Positions 8,186-16,710 of a DNA stretch of 64,000 bases are shown piece after piece (position 1 is the stretch's first letter; every line of letters begins with the position of its first letter). A program made the position numbers and the translations under genes. The stretch comes from an uncultured Oscillospiraceae bacterium (GTDB lineage Bacteria; Bacillota; Clostridia; Oscillospirales; Oscillospiraceae). Below the pieces are notes generated by a model that saw only the letters and a program-made list of their open reading frames with translations, did not search any database and had not been told where the DNA came from. The stretch lies in the NCBI GenBank assembly GCA_934573735.1, contig CAKTMC010000001.1, forward strand, positions 124,001 to 188,000. Reading direction: 5' to 3'.

Positions 8186-9262
8186 TTACTTGATATTTAT
8201 AACTTCTCTGCCGCAAAGCCCGTTTATTCTCCGCGCCGCGGCAAGCGCCTCGAGTCTGCGTCTCTCATGCGCCCTGAGCGCCTCGTCATCCCGGCACTTT
8301 TTCAGGCTTTCGGAAAAGCGCTCCTCAAGACTCACGCGCCGCGCTCCGAGTCTGAGATTATCCGCAAGGCAGAGTGCCGTAAGCTCAAGCGAGGCCGCCG
8401 CCTCCGGCTCGTGATGACGCCGAACCAGCTCCGCCTCACGGGTATAGCCGAGCTCGCTCAGCCAGTCCGCGCCGCGCCGCGAATGCTCCGGCAGACCCCG
8501 CGCGATATCGTGCAGCAGCGCCGCGTTTTCCACAAGCTCCGCGTCGATATCATTCCCGCTTTCCTTCAGCGCAGCGGCAATCTTCAGCGCTTCCTCGGCG
8601 GTGGCGGCGCAATGCTCGATGACCTTCTCCGGTGCTCCCGCAGCGTGCAGCAGGCGCAGACACAATGCTCTGTCCAACTCAGGCCGCGGAGCCTCGCCGA
8701 TTTTTACAAGACGAAAGCCTCCGTCATACTCGAGCGTCACGCAGGCGCAGTACGGGACACGGTACTCCCGGCTGCTCTCAAGCGCAGTTCCGGAAAGACT
8801 TGCCGCCATGAGTCTGATGACCGCCGAGTGGGAAATCGCCGCGATATCCCCGCTGCTTTCGTCAAGACATTCCATGAGCGTCTCCTCAAAGCGGCAAAGC
8901 GCCGCCCGCGGCTCCTCCGCGCCGGGTATCGGAACGCTCATATCCACGCCGCGCCGCTCGTATAGCTCCGGAAAACGCTCCTTTATCTCGCGGAAGCTCA
9001 GACCGTCCCACAGTCCCATATCCGCCTCACGAAGTCCCGGTACAACTACAGCCGAGGGCGAAAAATACGCCGCCGTCTCGCGCGCTCTCGAAAGCGGGCT
9101 TGTAAACACCGCGCTTATCCCGGCGTGCTCAAGCTCCCGCGCCGCAAGGCAGGACTGCATATGCCCTATCGTGCCGAGCGGAATATCCGTCCTCCCGAGG
9201 CAGCAGCTCCCGTCCTGGAAATCCGGCCTTCCGTGCCGGATAAGATACATGCGCCGGCTCAC
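8186..9262 (-). CDS. Histidine phosphatase-HD domain fusion protein
   Basis: Residues 1-195 are a phosphoglycerate-mutase-like histidine phosphatase: LIRHGRPDF supplies the catalytic histidine, TSPLSRARETA the conserved arginine, and ISHSAVIR the second histidine. Residues about 215-330 form an HD-type metal phosphohydrolase, with ALLHDIARG giving the HD pair and HHEP a further ligand. The 358-residue fusion starts at GTG, overlapping the stop of the upstream nucleotidyltransferase gene (GTGA). It corresponds to the phosphatase found beside DVU_1551-type transferases. The substrate is unknown; a nucleotide or phosphorylated cofactor intermediate is a guess. Confidence 0.85.
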   Translation of the reverse strand: MSRRMYLIRHGRPDFQDGSCCLGRTDIPLGTIGHMQSCLAARELEHAGISAVFTSPLSRARETAAYFSPSAVVVPGLREADMGLWDGLSFREIKERFPELYERRGVDMSVPIPGAEEPRAALCRFEETLMECLDESSGDIAAISHSAVIRLMAASLSGTALESSREYRVPYCACVTLEYDGGFRLVKIGEAPRPELDRALCLRLLHAAGAPEKVIEHCAATAEEALKIAAALKESGNDIDAELVENAALLHDIARGLPEHSRRGADWLSELGYTREAELVRRHHEPEAAASLELTALCLADNLRLGARRVSLEERFSESLKKCRDDEALRAHERRRLEALAAARRINGLCGREVINIK

Positions 9263-10182
9263 AGCAGCTCACCGAAGCAGTCCTGAAAGAGCCGGTCGCC
9301 CTCCTCACGCAGCCGCCGCTCAAATTCGTTATATTTCTCCAAAAGGCGCAGCCCGTCTCCCGTAAGCCTGCTCTGACCGCCGCCGAGTCCGCCCTGACTG
9401 CGCTCAACCAACGTCCGCCCGAGCTCCGTTTCAAGGCGGCGTATTATGTTCCAGCCGGTCGAATACGATATCTGCATACGCTGACAGGCACTGCGAACGG
9501 AATTCGTCTCCTCGACAAGCGTGAGGAGCATTGCGATCTTCCGGTCAAAAAAGACCTTCTCCTTTGCAAGCTCCACGTTTATTATCGGTCTTACAAGCTG
9601 CCGATTGTGATAGCTCAAAAGCGCCCTGTAGTCCTCCGGGGTGTCCGCGTCATGCAGGATACCGCTGTCCTCAACGGCTATCTCCGTCATCTCCGCACCG
9701 CAGTGCTCGATAGCGCCGCCGAGTCCGCCCTCTCCGCGATAAGCCAGAATAGTGTCCACAAGCTCCGTGCCTATCAAAATCGGATGCCCGCGCCTGCCTT
9801 CGCACACCGGGCACACGAGCCTTGCCCCGCAGTCCATGAGTGCGCTCACGGTGGAGGCGGTAAAAAGCGGGATGTCAACCGGCGTAAATAAAATGCCGTC
9901 GCACTTATCCTTGAGATACTCAAGCCCGATTATTGCCGAGTCGAACATCTGGGTCGTGCGGTACTGCTCGTTGCGGAGGAATATGAGCCCGTGGTTTGCC
10001 AGATGGTGCTCAAGCTCCCGCGCGTTATGCCCCGTGACCATGACTATCCTCGTCACGCCGGACTGACGGAGCGTTGCGACTATGCGCTGCGCTATTGAAA
10101 TCGAGCCGATGTTGAGCATAGGCTTGAACTCGCCCATGCGTGTCGACATCCCCGCCGCGACTATAAGTGCCCCGAACTGCAT
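9259..10182 (-). CDS. DVU_1551-like nucleotidyltransferase with ModE/LysR-type helix-turn-helix tail
   Basis: Residues 1-190 are a MobA/MocA-like nucleotidyltransferase: ALIVAAGMSTRMGEFKPML is the NTP-binding loop, followed by TPVDIPL and RRGHPILIG. Such enzymes add CMP or GMP to molybdopterin. Residues about 205-307 carry a ModE/LysR-like winged helix (TNSVRSACQRMQISYSTGWN, LVERSQGGLGGGQSRLTGDG). The true start is ATG 10182, preceded by a perfect AAGGAGG; upstream in-frame starts lack one. As first gene of the leftward operon it may be both cofactor enzyme and operon regulator. For an oxidoreductase of the Mop type the expected product is molybdopterin cytosine dinucleotide (inferred). Confidence 0.88.
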   Translation of the reverse strand: MQFGALIVAAGMSTRMGEFKPMLNIGSISIAQRIVATLRQSGVTRIVMVTGHNARELEHHLANHGLIFLRNEQYRTTQMFDSAIIGLEYLKDKCDGILFTPVDIPLFTASTVSALMDCGARLVCPVCEGRRGHPILIGTELVDTILAYRGEGGLGGAIEHCGAEMTEIAVEDSGILHDADTPEDYRALLSYHNRQLVRPIINVELAKEKVFFDRKIAMLLTLVEETNSVRSACQRMQISYSTGWNIIRRLETELGRTLVERSQGGLGGGQSRLTGDGLRLLEKYNEFERRLREEGDRLFQDCFGELL

Positions 10183-10259
10183 ATATCCTCCTTCCCAGCG
10201 AAAAGCAATTTGGCCATTTTTATCCAATATATTATTAAAATAAATGCATTAAAATACAA

Positions 10260-10325
10260 AAACCCCGCGCGTTGAATTTCAAATCCGTGAACGGTACGAA
10301 CGAGAGCAGCTCAAACGCAGGGTTT
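10260..10325 (-). promoter_or_regulatory. Structured 5' leader RNA with terminator-like end, candidate riboswitch or attenuator
   Basis: On the leftward transcript the 5' segment (10314-10325) pairs with the distal segment (10260-10273): six A/C bases with GGGTTT, then GCGTT with AACGC, interrupted only by a small bulge. The closed loop of about 40 bases contains smaller hairpins. A T5 tract directly follows the 3' arm, so closing the stem would look like a terminator. The predicted transcription start falls at its 5' edge. It does not resemble the known, larger molybdenum-cofactor riboswitch. Function is inferred from position. Confidence 0.5.
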
Positions 10326-10331
10326 ATATCA

Positions 10332-10360
10332 ATATTACACAAAAAGCAAGGAGAAGTCAA
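10332..10360 (-). promoter_or_regulatory. Promoter of the leftward molybdenum operon
   Basis: TTGACT (10355-10360) and TAATAT (10332-10337) are separated by 17 bases on the minus strand, a good sigma-A promoter. It would start the transcript near 10325, at the edge of the structured leader and about 140 bases before the first gene. Confidence 0.7.
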
Positions 10361-10493
10361 GGAAATCACGCAAAATATTTGCATAATGCACAAAAACAAT
10401 GTTATTTTTTCTGCGAGTTGTATCTGTATGATAGTTGCTACTCCGATTTCTCTGCCGTAAAATATAATTGAAGATATTAAGCAGGAGGCAGAC

Positions 10494-10736
10494 ATGGAGG
10501 ACAAACGCTTTGAGCTCCGGGCAGAGCTTGTCACGGTAGAGATCTCAGACCCCCGGACCGGTGAAATATTCCGCAGAGAGCTGCCGATAGAGTACTATGA
10601 AAACGCCAATTTTCTTCGCCTGCGCGGTGAAAATTTTGACGGTTCCCTGTCCGAGCTTGTGTTCTATACCCCGCGCGGAATTCAAAAGCTCAAGGACGTG
10701 AGCGGCAGCGGTGCGGATAAGGATAACTGTCACTGA
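10494..10736 (+). CDS. Small uncharacterised protein preceding the Mop-type enzyme
   Basis: An 80-residue soluble, charged protein that I do not recognise. It has a strong ribosome site (AGGAGG, 7 bases upstream) and a TATAAT box at 10463-10468, though no good -35 accompanies the box. The sequence is rich in Glu and Arg (ELRAELVTVEISDPRTGEIF), predicted mostly beta with no cysteine motif, signal or membrane segment. It is the first rightward gene of the island and lies 84 bases before the molybdenum enzyme gene, so a regulatory or chaperone role for that enzyme is possible but unsupported. Confidence 0.7.
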   Translation: MEDKRFELRAELVTVEISDPRTGEIFRRELPIEYYENANFLRLRGENFDGSLSELVFYTPRGIQKLKDVSGSGADKDNCH

Positions 10737-10820
10737 TTTTCCGAGTCTATCCGCAAAGCCGAAAGCTAAGCAAAACAGCGTAAAAAAGTATAATTATAAG
10801 AATTATGAGGAGGTATATGA

Positions 10821-13583
10821 ATGATTAAAAAATCACTCGTCATCAATGGAGTACAGCGCATCCTGATTGTTGAGCCTCATGAGACTCTGGCCACGGTTCT
10901 GCGTGAGCACCTGCTGCTTACCGGCTGTAAAATCGGCTGCGGCGAGGGTCACTGCGGCGCCTGCAACGTCATTTTAGACGGCAAGGTCACTCGCTCCTGC
11001 CTGCTTAAGATGGAGAAAATCAGAGACAACGCGGAGATAACGACGATAGAGGGCGTCGGCACTCTGCACGATATGCACCCGCTTCAGGTCGCGTGGATGG
11101 CATACGGCGGCGCGCAGTGCGGCTTCTGCACCCCCGGCTTCATCATCAGCGCCAAGGTGCTGCTCGACAAGAACCCGAACCCGACCCGCGAGGAGGTACG
11201 CGACTGGTTCAACAAAAACCGTAACCTCTGCCGCTGCACCGGCTATAAGCCCCTTATCGACGCTACAATGGCGGCTGCCGCCGTCATGCGCGGTGAGATG
11301 AGCAAGGAGGATCTTGTATTCAAGCCCACCGGAGACAGCATCAAGGGCACGAAATACATCCGTCCCTCCGCCGCGCAGAAGGTCACCGGCACATGGGACT
11401 TCGGCGCCGACGACGCGCTCAAGATGCCCGAGAATACGCTTCGCCTCGCCCTCACGCAGGCCACGGTATCTCACGCCAACATCAAGAGCATCGACACCTC
11501 CGAGGCCGAGAAGATGCCCGGCGTCTTTAAGGTCATCACCTATAAGGATATTCTTGCCGCAGGCGGCACCAACAAGATAAACGGTCTTGTCATGCTCCCC
11601 AAGCACAACAAGACCGACGGCTTTGAGCGTCCTGTGCTCTGCTCGGACAAGATATTCCAGTTCGGCGATGCAATAGCCATTGTCGCGGCGGACACCGAGG
11701 CGCACGCCCGCGCCGCTGCGGACGCCGTCAAGGTGGAGATCGAGGAGCTTCCCGCCTACATGAACGCCATGGACGCGAAGGAGCCTGACGCTATTGAAAT
11801 TCACCCCGGCATACCCAACGTCTTCTACGAGACGAACTGCATCAAGGGACCCGACTTTGATTGGGACAGCATCCCCGACGCACAGCAGGTCGAGATAGAG
11901 AGCTACTGCTCACGTCAGCCGCACCTGCACCTTGAGCCCGACTGCGGCTACGGCTACATAGACGAGGACGGCATGGTCACCGTTCACTCCAAGTCCATCG
12001 GCTTACATCTTCATATGCCGATGATAGCGGACGGCATCGGCGTTCCGATGGAGGAGCTTCGCCTTGTGCAGAACCACGCGGGCGGCACCTTCGGCTATAA
12101 GTTCTCCCCGACAAACGAGGCGCTCATCGGCGCTGCGGTAAAAATCACCGGCCGCCCCGTCTCGCTCGTATTCAATCAGTTCCAGAACATCACCTACACC
12201 GGCAAGCGCTCCCCCGCCTTCATGCACATAAAGCTCGGCGCGGACAAGGACGGCAAGCTGCTTGCAATGTGGGGCGATAACTACGTTGACCACGGTCCCT
12301 ACTCCGAGTTCGGCGATCTGCTCACCATGCGTCTGAGCCAGTTTACCGGCGCGGGCTACGGCATCCCCTCCATCCGCAACAAGAGCCAGACCGTGTTCAC
12401 AAACCATGCATGGGGCTCCGCCTTCCGTGCCTACGGCTCGCCGCAGTCCTTCATGGGCTCCGATATTGCAATCGACTGCCTTGCCGCCAAGATGGGCATA
12501 GACCCCTTCGAGATGCGCGCAATGAACTGCTACAAGGCCTCCGAGCACACCACCATCCCCACCGGCTACGCTCCCGACGTTTACTGTGAGGAGGAGCTCT
12601 TCGACAAGGCTCGTCCGCTGTACGAGGCGGCCAAGAAGCGTGTCGCGGAGAAGAATGCCGCCTCCGACGGGCGCTATAAGTACGGCATCGGCGTGTCCCT
12701 CGGCGTTTACGCCTGCGGACTTGACGGCGTTGACGCCTCCTCCGCCTTTGCCGAGCTCAACCCCGACGGCACGGTCACGATGTACGCCTCCTGGGAGGAT
12801 CACGGTCAGGGCGCCGACATGGGTATTGTCGCCTCCGCGCACGAGACTCTGCGTCAGGCCGGTATAAAGCCCGAGCAGATTCGTCTTGTCATGAACGACA
12901 CCAAGGTCACCCCGAACTCCGGTCCTGCGGGCGGCTCCCGCTCTCAGGTCATGACCGGCAACGCCTGCCGCCTCGCCGCCGAAAACCTGCTTGCCGCGAT
13001 GCGCAAGGAGGACGGCAGCTACCGCAGCTATGACGAGATGGTAGCCGAGGGCATAGAGACGAAGGTCGAGGGCAACTGGGTCACGACCTACTGCGCCGAC
13101 CATCCCATCGATCAGGATACCGCACAGGGCGAGCCCTTTGCGACCTATATGTACACCATCTTCATGCCAGAGGTTCGCGTTGACACTCAGACCGGCAAGG
13201 TCAAGGTCGAGAAGTTCACGAGCGTTGCCGATGTCGGTACGATCATGAACAGGCTTCTCGTTGAGGGCAACTTCTACGGCGGTCTTGTTCAGGGCATCGG
13301 TCTTGCACTGACCGAGGACTTTGACGATCTGGAGAAGGAGACGAGCCTGCTCAAGTGCGGCATCCCCTACCCGAACGACGCTCCGGACGACATTGAGCTC
13401 CACTTCATCGAGACCTACCGTCCCAACGGTCCCTACGGTGCCGCCGGCTGCGGCGAGGCTCCGCTGGATGCACCGCATCCCGCCATCCTCAACGCGATTT
13501 ATAACGCCACGGGCGCGCGCATCACGCGCATCCCGGCAAGACCCGACAAGGTGCTTGCAGCGCTCAAGGCGCTTGAAAACTAA
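10821..13583 (+). CDS. mop: Mop-type molybdenum aldehyde oxidoreductase
   Basis: Single-chain xanthine-oxidase-family enzyme resembling Desulfovibrio gigas aldehyde oxidoreductase (about 907 residues; here 920). It would oxidise aldehydes to acids with molybdopterin cytosine dinucleotide and pass electrons through two [2Fe-2S] clusters; no FAD domain is present. Cluster cysteines fall at 40, 45, 48, 60 and 100, 103, 137, 139, the same positions as in D. gigas Mop. The molybdenum domain follows from about 175, with GGTFGYKFSP, WGSAFRAYGSPQS, EDHGQGAD and, near the end, GCGEAPLDAPHPAI, containing the catalytic glutamate. A GAGGAGG site precedes the ATG. Its usual substrate is unknown; purine hydroxylation is less likely given the match to Mop. 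Confidence 0.95.
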   Translation: MIKKSLVINGVQRILIVEPHETLATVLREHLLLTGCKIGCGEGHCGACNVILDGKVTRSCLLKMEKIRDNAEITTIEGVGTLHDMHPLQVAWMAYGGAQCGFCTPGFIISAKVLLDKNPNPTREEVRDWFNKNRNLCRCTGYKPLIDATMAAAAVMRGEMSKEDLVFKPTGDSIKGTKYIRPSAAQKVTGTWDFGADDALKMPENTLRLALTQATVSHANIKSIDTSEAEKMPGVFKVITYKDILAAGGTNKINGLVMLPKHNKTDGFERPVLCSDKIFQFGDAIAIVAADTEAHARAAADAVKVEIEELPAYMNAMDAKEPDAIEIHPGIPNVFYETNCIKGPDFDWDSIPDAQQVEIESYCSRQPHLHLEPDCGYGYIDEDGMVTVHSKSIGLHLHMPMIADGIGVPMEELRLVQNHAGGTFGYKFSPTNEALIGAAVKITGRPVSLVFNQFQNITYTGKRSPAFMHIKLGADKDGKLLAMWGDNYVDHGPYSEFGDLLTMRLSQFTGAGYGIPSIRNKSQTVFTNHAWGSAFRAYGSPQSFMGSDIAIDCLAAKMGIDPFEMRAMNCYKASEHTTIPTGYAPDVYCEEELFDKARPLYEAAKKRVAEKNAASDGRYKYGIGVSLGVYACGLDGVDASSAFAELNPDGTVTMYASWEDHGQGADMGIVASAHETLRQAGIKPEQIRLVMNDTKVTPNSGPAGGSRSQVMTGNACRLAAENLLAAMRKEDGSYRSYDEMVAEGIETKVEGNWVTTYCADHPIDQDTAQGEPFATYMYTIFMPEVRVDTQTGKVKVEKFTSVADVGTIMNRLLVEGNFYGGLVQGIGLALTEDFDDLEKETSLLKCGIPYPNDAPDDIELHFIETYRPNGPYGAAGCGEAPLDAPHPAILNAIYNATGARITRIPARPDKVLAALKALEN

Positions 13584-13586
13584 GCT

Positions 13587-13640
13587 TTGCCATCAAGCAA
13601 AAAAATGTTATAATAGAGAGACCTTATCAAAGGTCTCTCT
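13587..13640 (+). promoter_or_regulatory. Internal promoter and hairpin between mop and the accessory genes
   Basis: TTGCCA (13587-13592) and TATAAT (13609-13614) with a 16-base spacer suggest an internal promoter. It is immediately followed by a perfect 11-bp hairpin (13615-13625 with 13630-13640). The hairpin has no T-run, so it may stabilise the 5' end of the downstream message or weaken read-through from mop rather than fully terminate. Confidence 0.5.
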
Positions 13641-13665
13641 ATTAGGTTTATAAAGAGGTGAGCTC

Positions 13666-15960
13666 ATGTCGGTAATTCAGGAGCGCGGCTCCACGCACGT
13701 CTACAAGGTCAACAGAATATCCAAGGACGAGATCGAAAACATGGTGTCGCTGTGCGTCTACGACCAGCCCGCCTTCTGCTCCGCCGCCTGCCCCTTGAAG
13801 TTAGATGTCAAGGCAATGCTTGCCGCCGCGGCGGACGGGGATTTTAAGAAGGCGCTCGGGCTATACGAAAAGGCGGTGATTTTTCCGAACGTCGTCTCCG
13901 CCGGGTGCGGCGCCCCATGCGAGGCGAAGTGCAAGCTTTCCGAGCTCGGCGAGGGCATAGCGGTACGCGATATCGAGCGCGCCGTGACCCGCTTCGGTGA
14001 AAAATCGCGCTCCGGCGGCGTTTTCCGCATGAAGAAAAAGAAGAGCGTCGCCATCTTCGGCTCCGGGCTTTTCGCGCTCTTCCTCGCGGGTGAGATAGAG
14101 AAAAAGGCCTACCCGCTCACGGTATTCTGCGAGGAGGCTAACCTGAGCGCATTTCTTCGCGCGGCAGCGCCATTTCTTGATGAGATGGCCTTTGCCGATG
14201 AGCTTGGCAGATTAAAGGCCAAGGATATATGCTTTGAGTTCGGCTGCACGCTCAGCGGGGAATTCTATGCCGAAAAGTGCGGCGGCTTTGACGTGTTATG
14301 CGCCTCGGCTGCGGCGGCAAGGGGCTTTTTCCCGGACGCCGTCTGTGATGAGCGTTATATGCTCTGTGCGGCTCACTCTCTCGTCATGGGAGCAGACGGC
14401 AGTGATGTGCTCAGCGCCGCATTTTCCGCAAAAAAGGCAGCGCTCACGGTAGACCGGCTCGCGCAAAGGCTCTCTCCCGATAATATGCGCGGCAGCGAGG
14501 GCACCGTTGAGACAAAGCTGTACGCAAGCCTTGACAATGTCGGCTCGCTGCACCGTGTCGAGTGCGGCGCGGAGGGCTACACGCGCGTGGGAGCCATTGA
14601 GGAGGCCAAGCGCTGCATACAGTGCCGCTGCGACGAGTGCATGAAGGCCTGCGCCTATCTCAAGCACTATAAAAAATACCCCGGTCTGCTGGCGCGGGAG
14701 ATATATAACAACACTCAGATAATAATGGGCGACCACCCGCTCAACAAGGCCATGAACGCCTGTGCGCTCTGCGGTCAGTGTACGGTCGTCTGCCCCAAGG
14801 GTATCGACATGGCGCAGGTCTGCAAGAGCGCCCGCGAGAACATGGTTTCGACCGATAAAATGCCGCTTGCACCGCATGAGTTTGCGCTTATGGATATGCT
14901 TTTCTCAAACGGCGAGGCCTTTCTATGCCGCAGGCAGCCCGGATATGATAAGTGCAGATATGTCTTTTTCCCCGGCTGTCAGTCCTCCGCCATCGCTCCG
15001 GCGACGGTACGCGCGGCGTATGAGGATCTATGCGCGCGCCTTGAGGGCGGCGTTGCGCTGATGCTCGGCTGCTGCGGCGCGATATGCGATTGGGCGGGGC
15101 GCTATGAGATGTACGGGCAGCAATTTGAGTTTATCGAAAACGAGCTTGCAAAGCTTGGATATTCCACGGTCATTGCCGCCTGCCCAAGCTGCAAAAAGGA
15201 GCTTTCGGGGCATGAAAATATAGAGATCGTCGGGATATGGGACGTATTGCAGGAAATCGGGCTTCCCAAGGAAGCTAAGCTGCTTGAGCGCTGCGCCGCG
15301 CTGCACGATTCCTGCGGTGCGCGCGGAGACGCGGAGACTCAGCGCAGTGTGCGCGACATTCTGGAAAAGCTCGGCGTTTCGATACTTGAGACGGAATACT
15401 CCGGCGACCGCTCCCCCTGCTGCGGCTACGGCGGTCTGACCTCATACACAAACCGTGAGCTTGCCCACGAGCTTGCGGAAAAATGCCTTGAGCGCAGTGA
15501 CGCGCCCTATGTCAGCTACTGCATGGCCTGTCGTGACCGCTTTGCGCGGGAGGGGCGGGAGTCGCGGCATATACTTGAGCTTGTCTACGGCACGGACGCG
15601 GGTGCGCCGCCCGATATAAGTGAAAAGCGCTATAACCGCCTGACGCTGAAAAATGAACTGCTCCGGGATATCTGGGGCGAGGAGACTATGAACATGAATT
15701 TGCCCTATAAGCTGGAATTTGACGAGGCCGCGCTCAAAATGATGGACGAGCGCATGATATTAAAATCCGACGTCATATCCGTCATTGACGCATACCGCGA
15801 AAGCGGCGAGGCGATAGAGGACGCCGACACCGGCTATCTCATGCTGAGAGCGAGACTCGGGAACGTGACCTTCTGGGTCGCGCTTACCGAGGACGAGGAG
15901 GGCTACACGGTTCGCCGCGCCTACAGCCACAGGATGAACGTCGTTAAACGTCAGGAGTGA
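13666..15960 (+). CDS. DVU_1558-like iron-sulfur oxidoreductase (GltD-like N-terminus, dicluster and CCG domains)
   Basis: A 764-residue cytosolic protein. The N-terminus resembles the Fe-S domain of GltD-type reductases (CSAACPLKLD, GCGAPCEAKCK). It continues with a Rossmann segment (VAIFGSGLFALFLAG, about 125) that is short and lacks an obvious second nucleotide domain. Then come two ferredoxin-type cluster motifs (CIQCRCDECMKAC, CALCGQCTVVCPKGID) and HdrD/GlpC-like CCG motifs (FFPGCQSS, LGCCGAICD, HDSCGARGD, CCGYGG). The last 90 residues are an extra domain. This is the NCBI-type pyridine nucleotide-disulfide oxidoreductase/dicluster protein found next to Mop genes; it probably accepts electrons from the molybdenum enzyme (inferred). 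Confidence 0.85.
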   Translation: MSVIQERGSTHVYKVNRISKDEIENMVSLCVYDQPAFCSAACPLKLDVKAMLAAAADGDFKKALGLYEKAVIFPNVVSAGCGAPCEAKCKLSELGEGIAVRDIERAVTRFGEKSRSGGVFRMKKKKSVAIFGSGLFALFLAGEIEKKAYPLTVFCEEANLSAFLRAAAPFLDEMAFADELGRLKAKDICFEFGCTLSGEFYAEKCGGFDVLCASAAAARGFFPDAVCDERYMLCAAHSLVMGADGSDVLSAAFSAKKAALTVDRLAQRLSPDNMRGSEGTVETKLYASLDNVGSLHRVECGAEGYTRVGAIEEAKRCIQCRCDECMKACAYLKHYKKYPGLLAREIYNNTQIIMGDHPLNKAMNACALCGQCTVVCPKGIDMAQVCKSARENMVSTDKMPLAPHEFALMDMLFSNGEAFLCRRQPGYDKCRYVFFPGCQSSAIAPATVRAAYEDLCARLEGGVALMLGCCGAICDWAGRYEMYGQQFEFIENELAKLGYSTVIAACPSCKKELSGHENIEIVGIWDVLQEIGLPKEAKLLERCAALHDSCGARGDAETQRSVRDILEKLGVSILETEYSGDRSPCCGYGGLTSYTNRELAHELAEKCLERSDAPYVSYCMACRDRFAREGRESRHILELVYGTDAGAPPDISEKRYNRLTLKNELLRDIWGEETMNMNLPYKLEFDEAALKMMDERMILKSDVISVIDAYRESGEAIEDADTGYLMLRARLGNVTFWVALTEDEEGYTVRRAYSHRMNVVKRQE

Positions 15961-15964
15961 TATC

Positions 15965-16183
15965 ATGCAGGACAGAACATATTACACCATTGACCCATTG
16001 GGTAAGCTCAAATGCAGAAAATGCGGCGTCGCGCTCGTCAAGGGCAAGGCAAAATTCATGTATCTCGATAACGGCTTCCCCGTAGAGCTGCCGGTCTGCC
16101 CTCGCTGCGGCTTTGTCTATGTACCGGAGGAGCTTGCGCTGGGGAAGGTTCTCTCCGTCGAGAAGGCGCTGGAGGACAAATGA
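15965..16183 (+). CDS. DVU_1557-like rubredoxin-type small redox protein
   Basis: A 72-residue protein with two knuckle-like pairs, CRKCG near 18 and CPRCGF near 45, spaced as in zinc-ribbon or rubredoxin folds. It would bind iron or zinc; the family name calls it a redox protein. An AGGAG site lies 8 bases upstream, the start is 4 bases after the preceding stop, and the gene overlaps the next one by four bases. The tight coupling suggests its product works with the dicluster protein and the methyltransferase. Confidence 0.8.
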   Translation: MQDRTYYTIDPLGKLKCRKCGVALVKGKAKFMYLDNGFPVELPVCPRCGFVYVPEELALGKVLSVEKALEDK

Positions 16184-16710
16184 ACGGGCATCCGGGAGGA
16201 GACGCGCACACCCTGCGCATGATAGAGCTTTGCGCCCTGTCTCCGGGCGCTCGTGTGCTCGACATGGGCGCGGGCGAGGGTGAGGCAGTCGCCCTGCTGC
16301 GCGCTCATGGACTTGACGCCGTCGGCATTGATTTGATTCCGTGCGGAGAAAACGTCGTTCGCGGCGATATGCTGCACAGCGGCTATCCCGACGAAGGCTT
16401 TGATGCGATTATATCTCAGTGCGCATTTTATGTGAGCGGAGATGCAAAGGCCGCGCTCCGGGAAAGTCGGCGGCTTCTCAAAGACGGCGGCGTTTTGGCT
16501 CTGTCGGACGTATTTTTCGACTCTCCCGAGGCGCTTTTAGCCTCGTCGGGCTTCAGTCTTGAGCATATCGAGGACATGACAGAGCAGTGGCGCGAGTATT
16601 ATTTTGCCGCGCTTTGGAGCGGAGAGACTATCGGCTGCCCGAAAACCAATTTAAAATGCAGATATTATTTAATCATATGCAGAAAGGAAATGTCTGATGG
16701 ATCTTTTTGA
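16180..16710 (+). CDS. DVU_1556-like SAM-dependent methyltransferase (TrsM type)
   Basis: Class I methyltransferase of 176 residues. The SAM-binding loop VLDMGAGEGEAVALL lies near residue 26, followed by the acidic IDLIP and the FDAIISQCAFY post-I motif, and the ALRESRRLLKDGGVLALSD segment. The C-terminal part has KTNLKCRYYLIICRK. It belongs to the conserved group beside the radical SAM protein TrsS. The methyl acceptor is unknown; a small molecule or a cysteine or selenium site is conceivable but unproven. ATGA overlap with the preceding gene, 14-base overlap with the next. Confidence 0.83.
   Translation: MNGHPGGDAHTLRMIELCALSPGARVLDMGAGEGEAVALLRAHGLDAVGIDLIPCGENVVRGDMLHSGYPDEGFDAIISQCAFYVSGDAKAALRESRRLLKDGGVLALSDVFFDSPEALLASSGFSLEHIEDMTEQWREYYFAALWSGETIGCPKTNLKCRYYLIICRKEMSDGSF

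Noticed and set aside
10260..10330. TTCAAATCC and neighbouring stems as a tRNA T-arm or a canonical Moco riboswitch
   Set aside because: No acceptor, D or anticodon stem is present, and the element is half the size of the Moco riboswitch with none of its conserved segments that I recognise.
11000..13480. Long opposite-strand frames inside the mop gene and other GC-rich genes
   Set aside because: They are shadows of high third-position GC, lack ribosome sites and have no family motifs.
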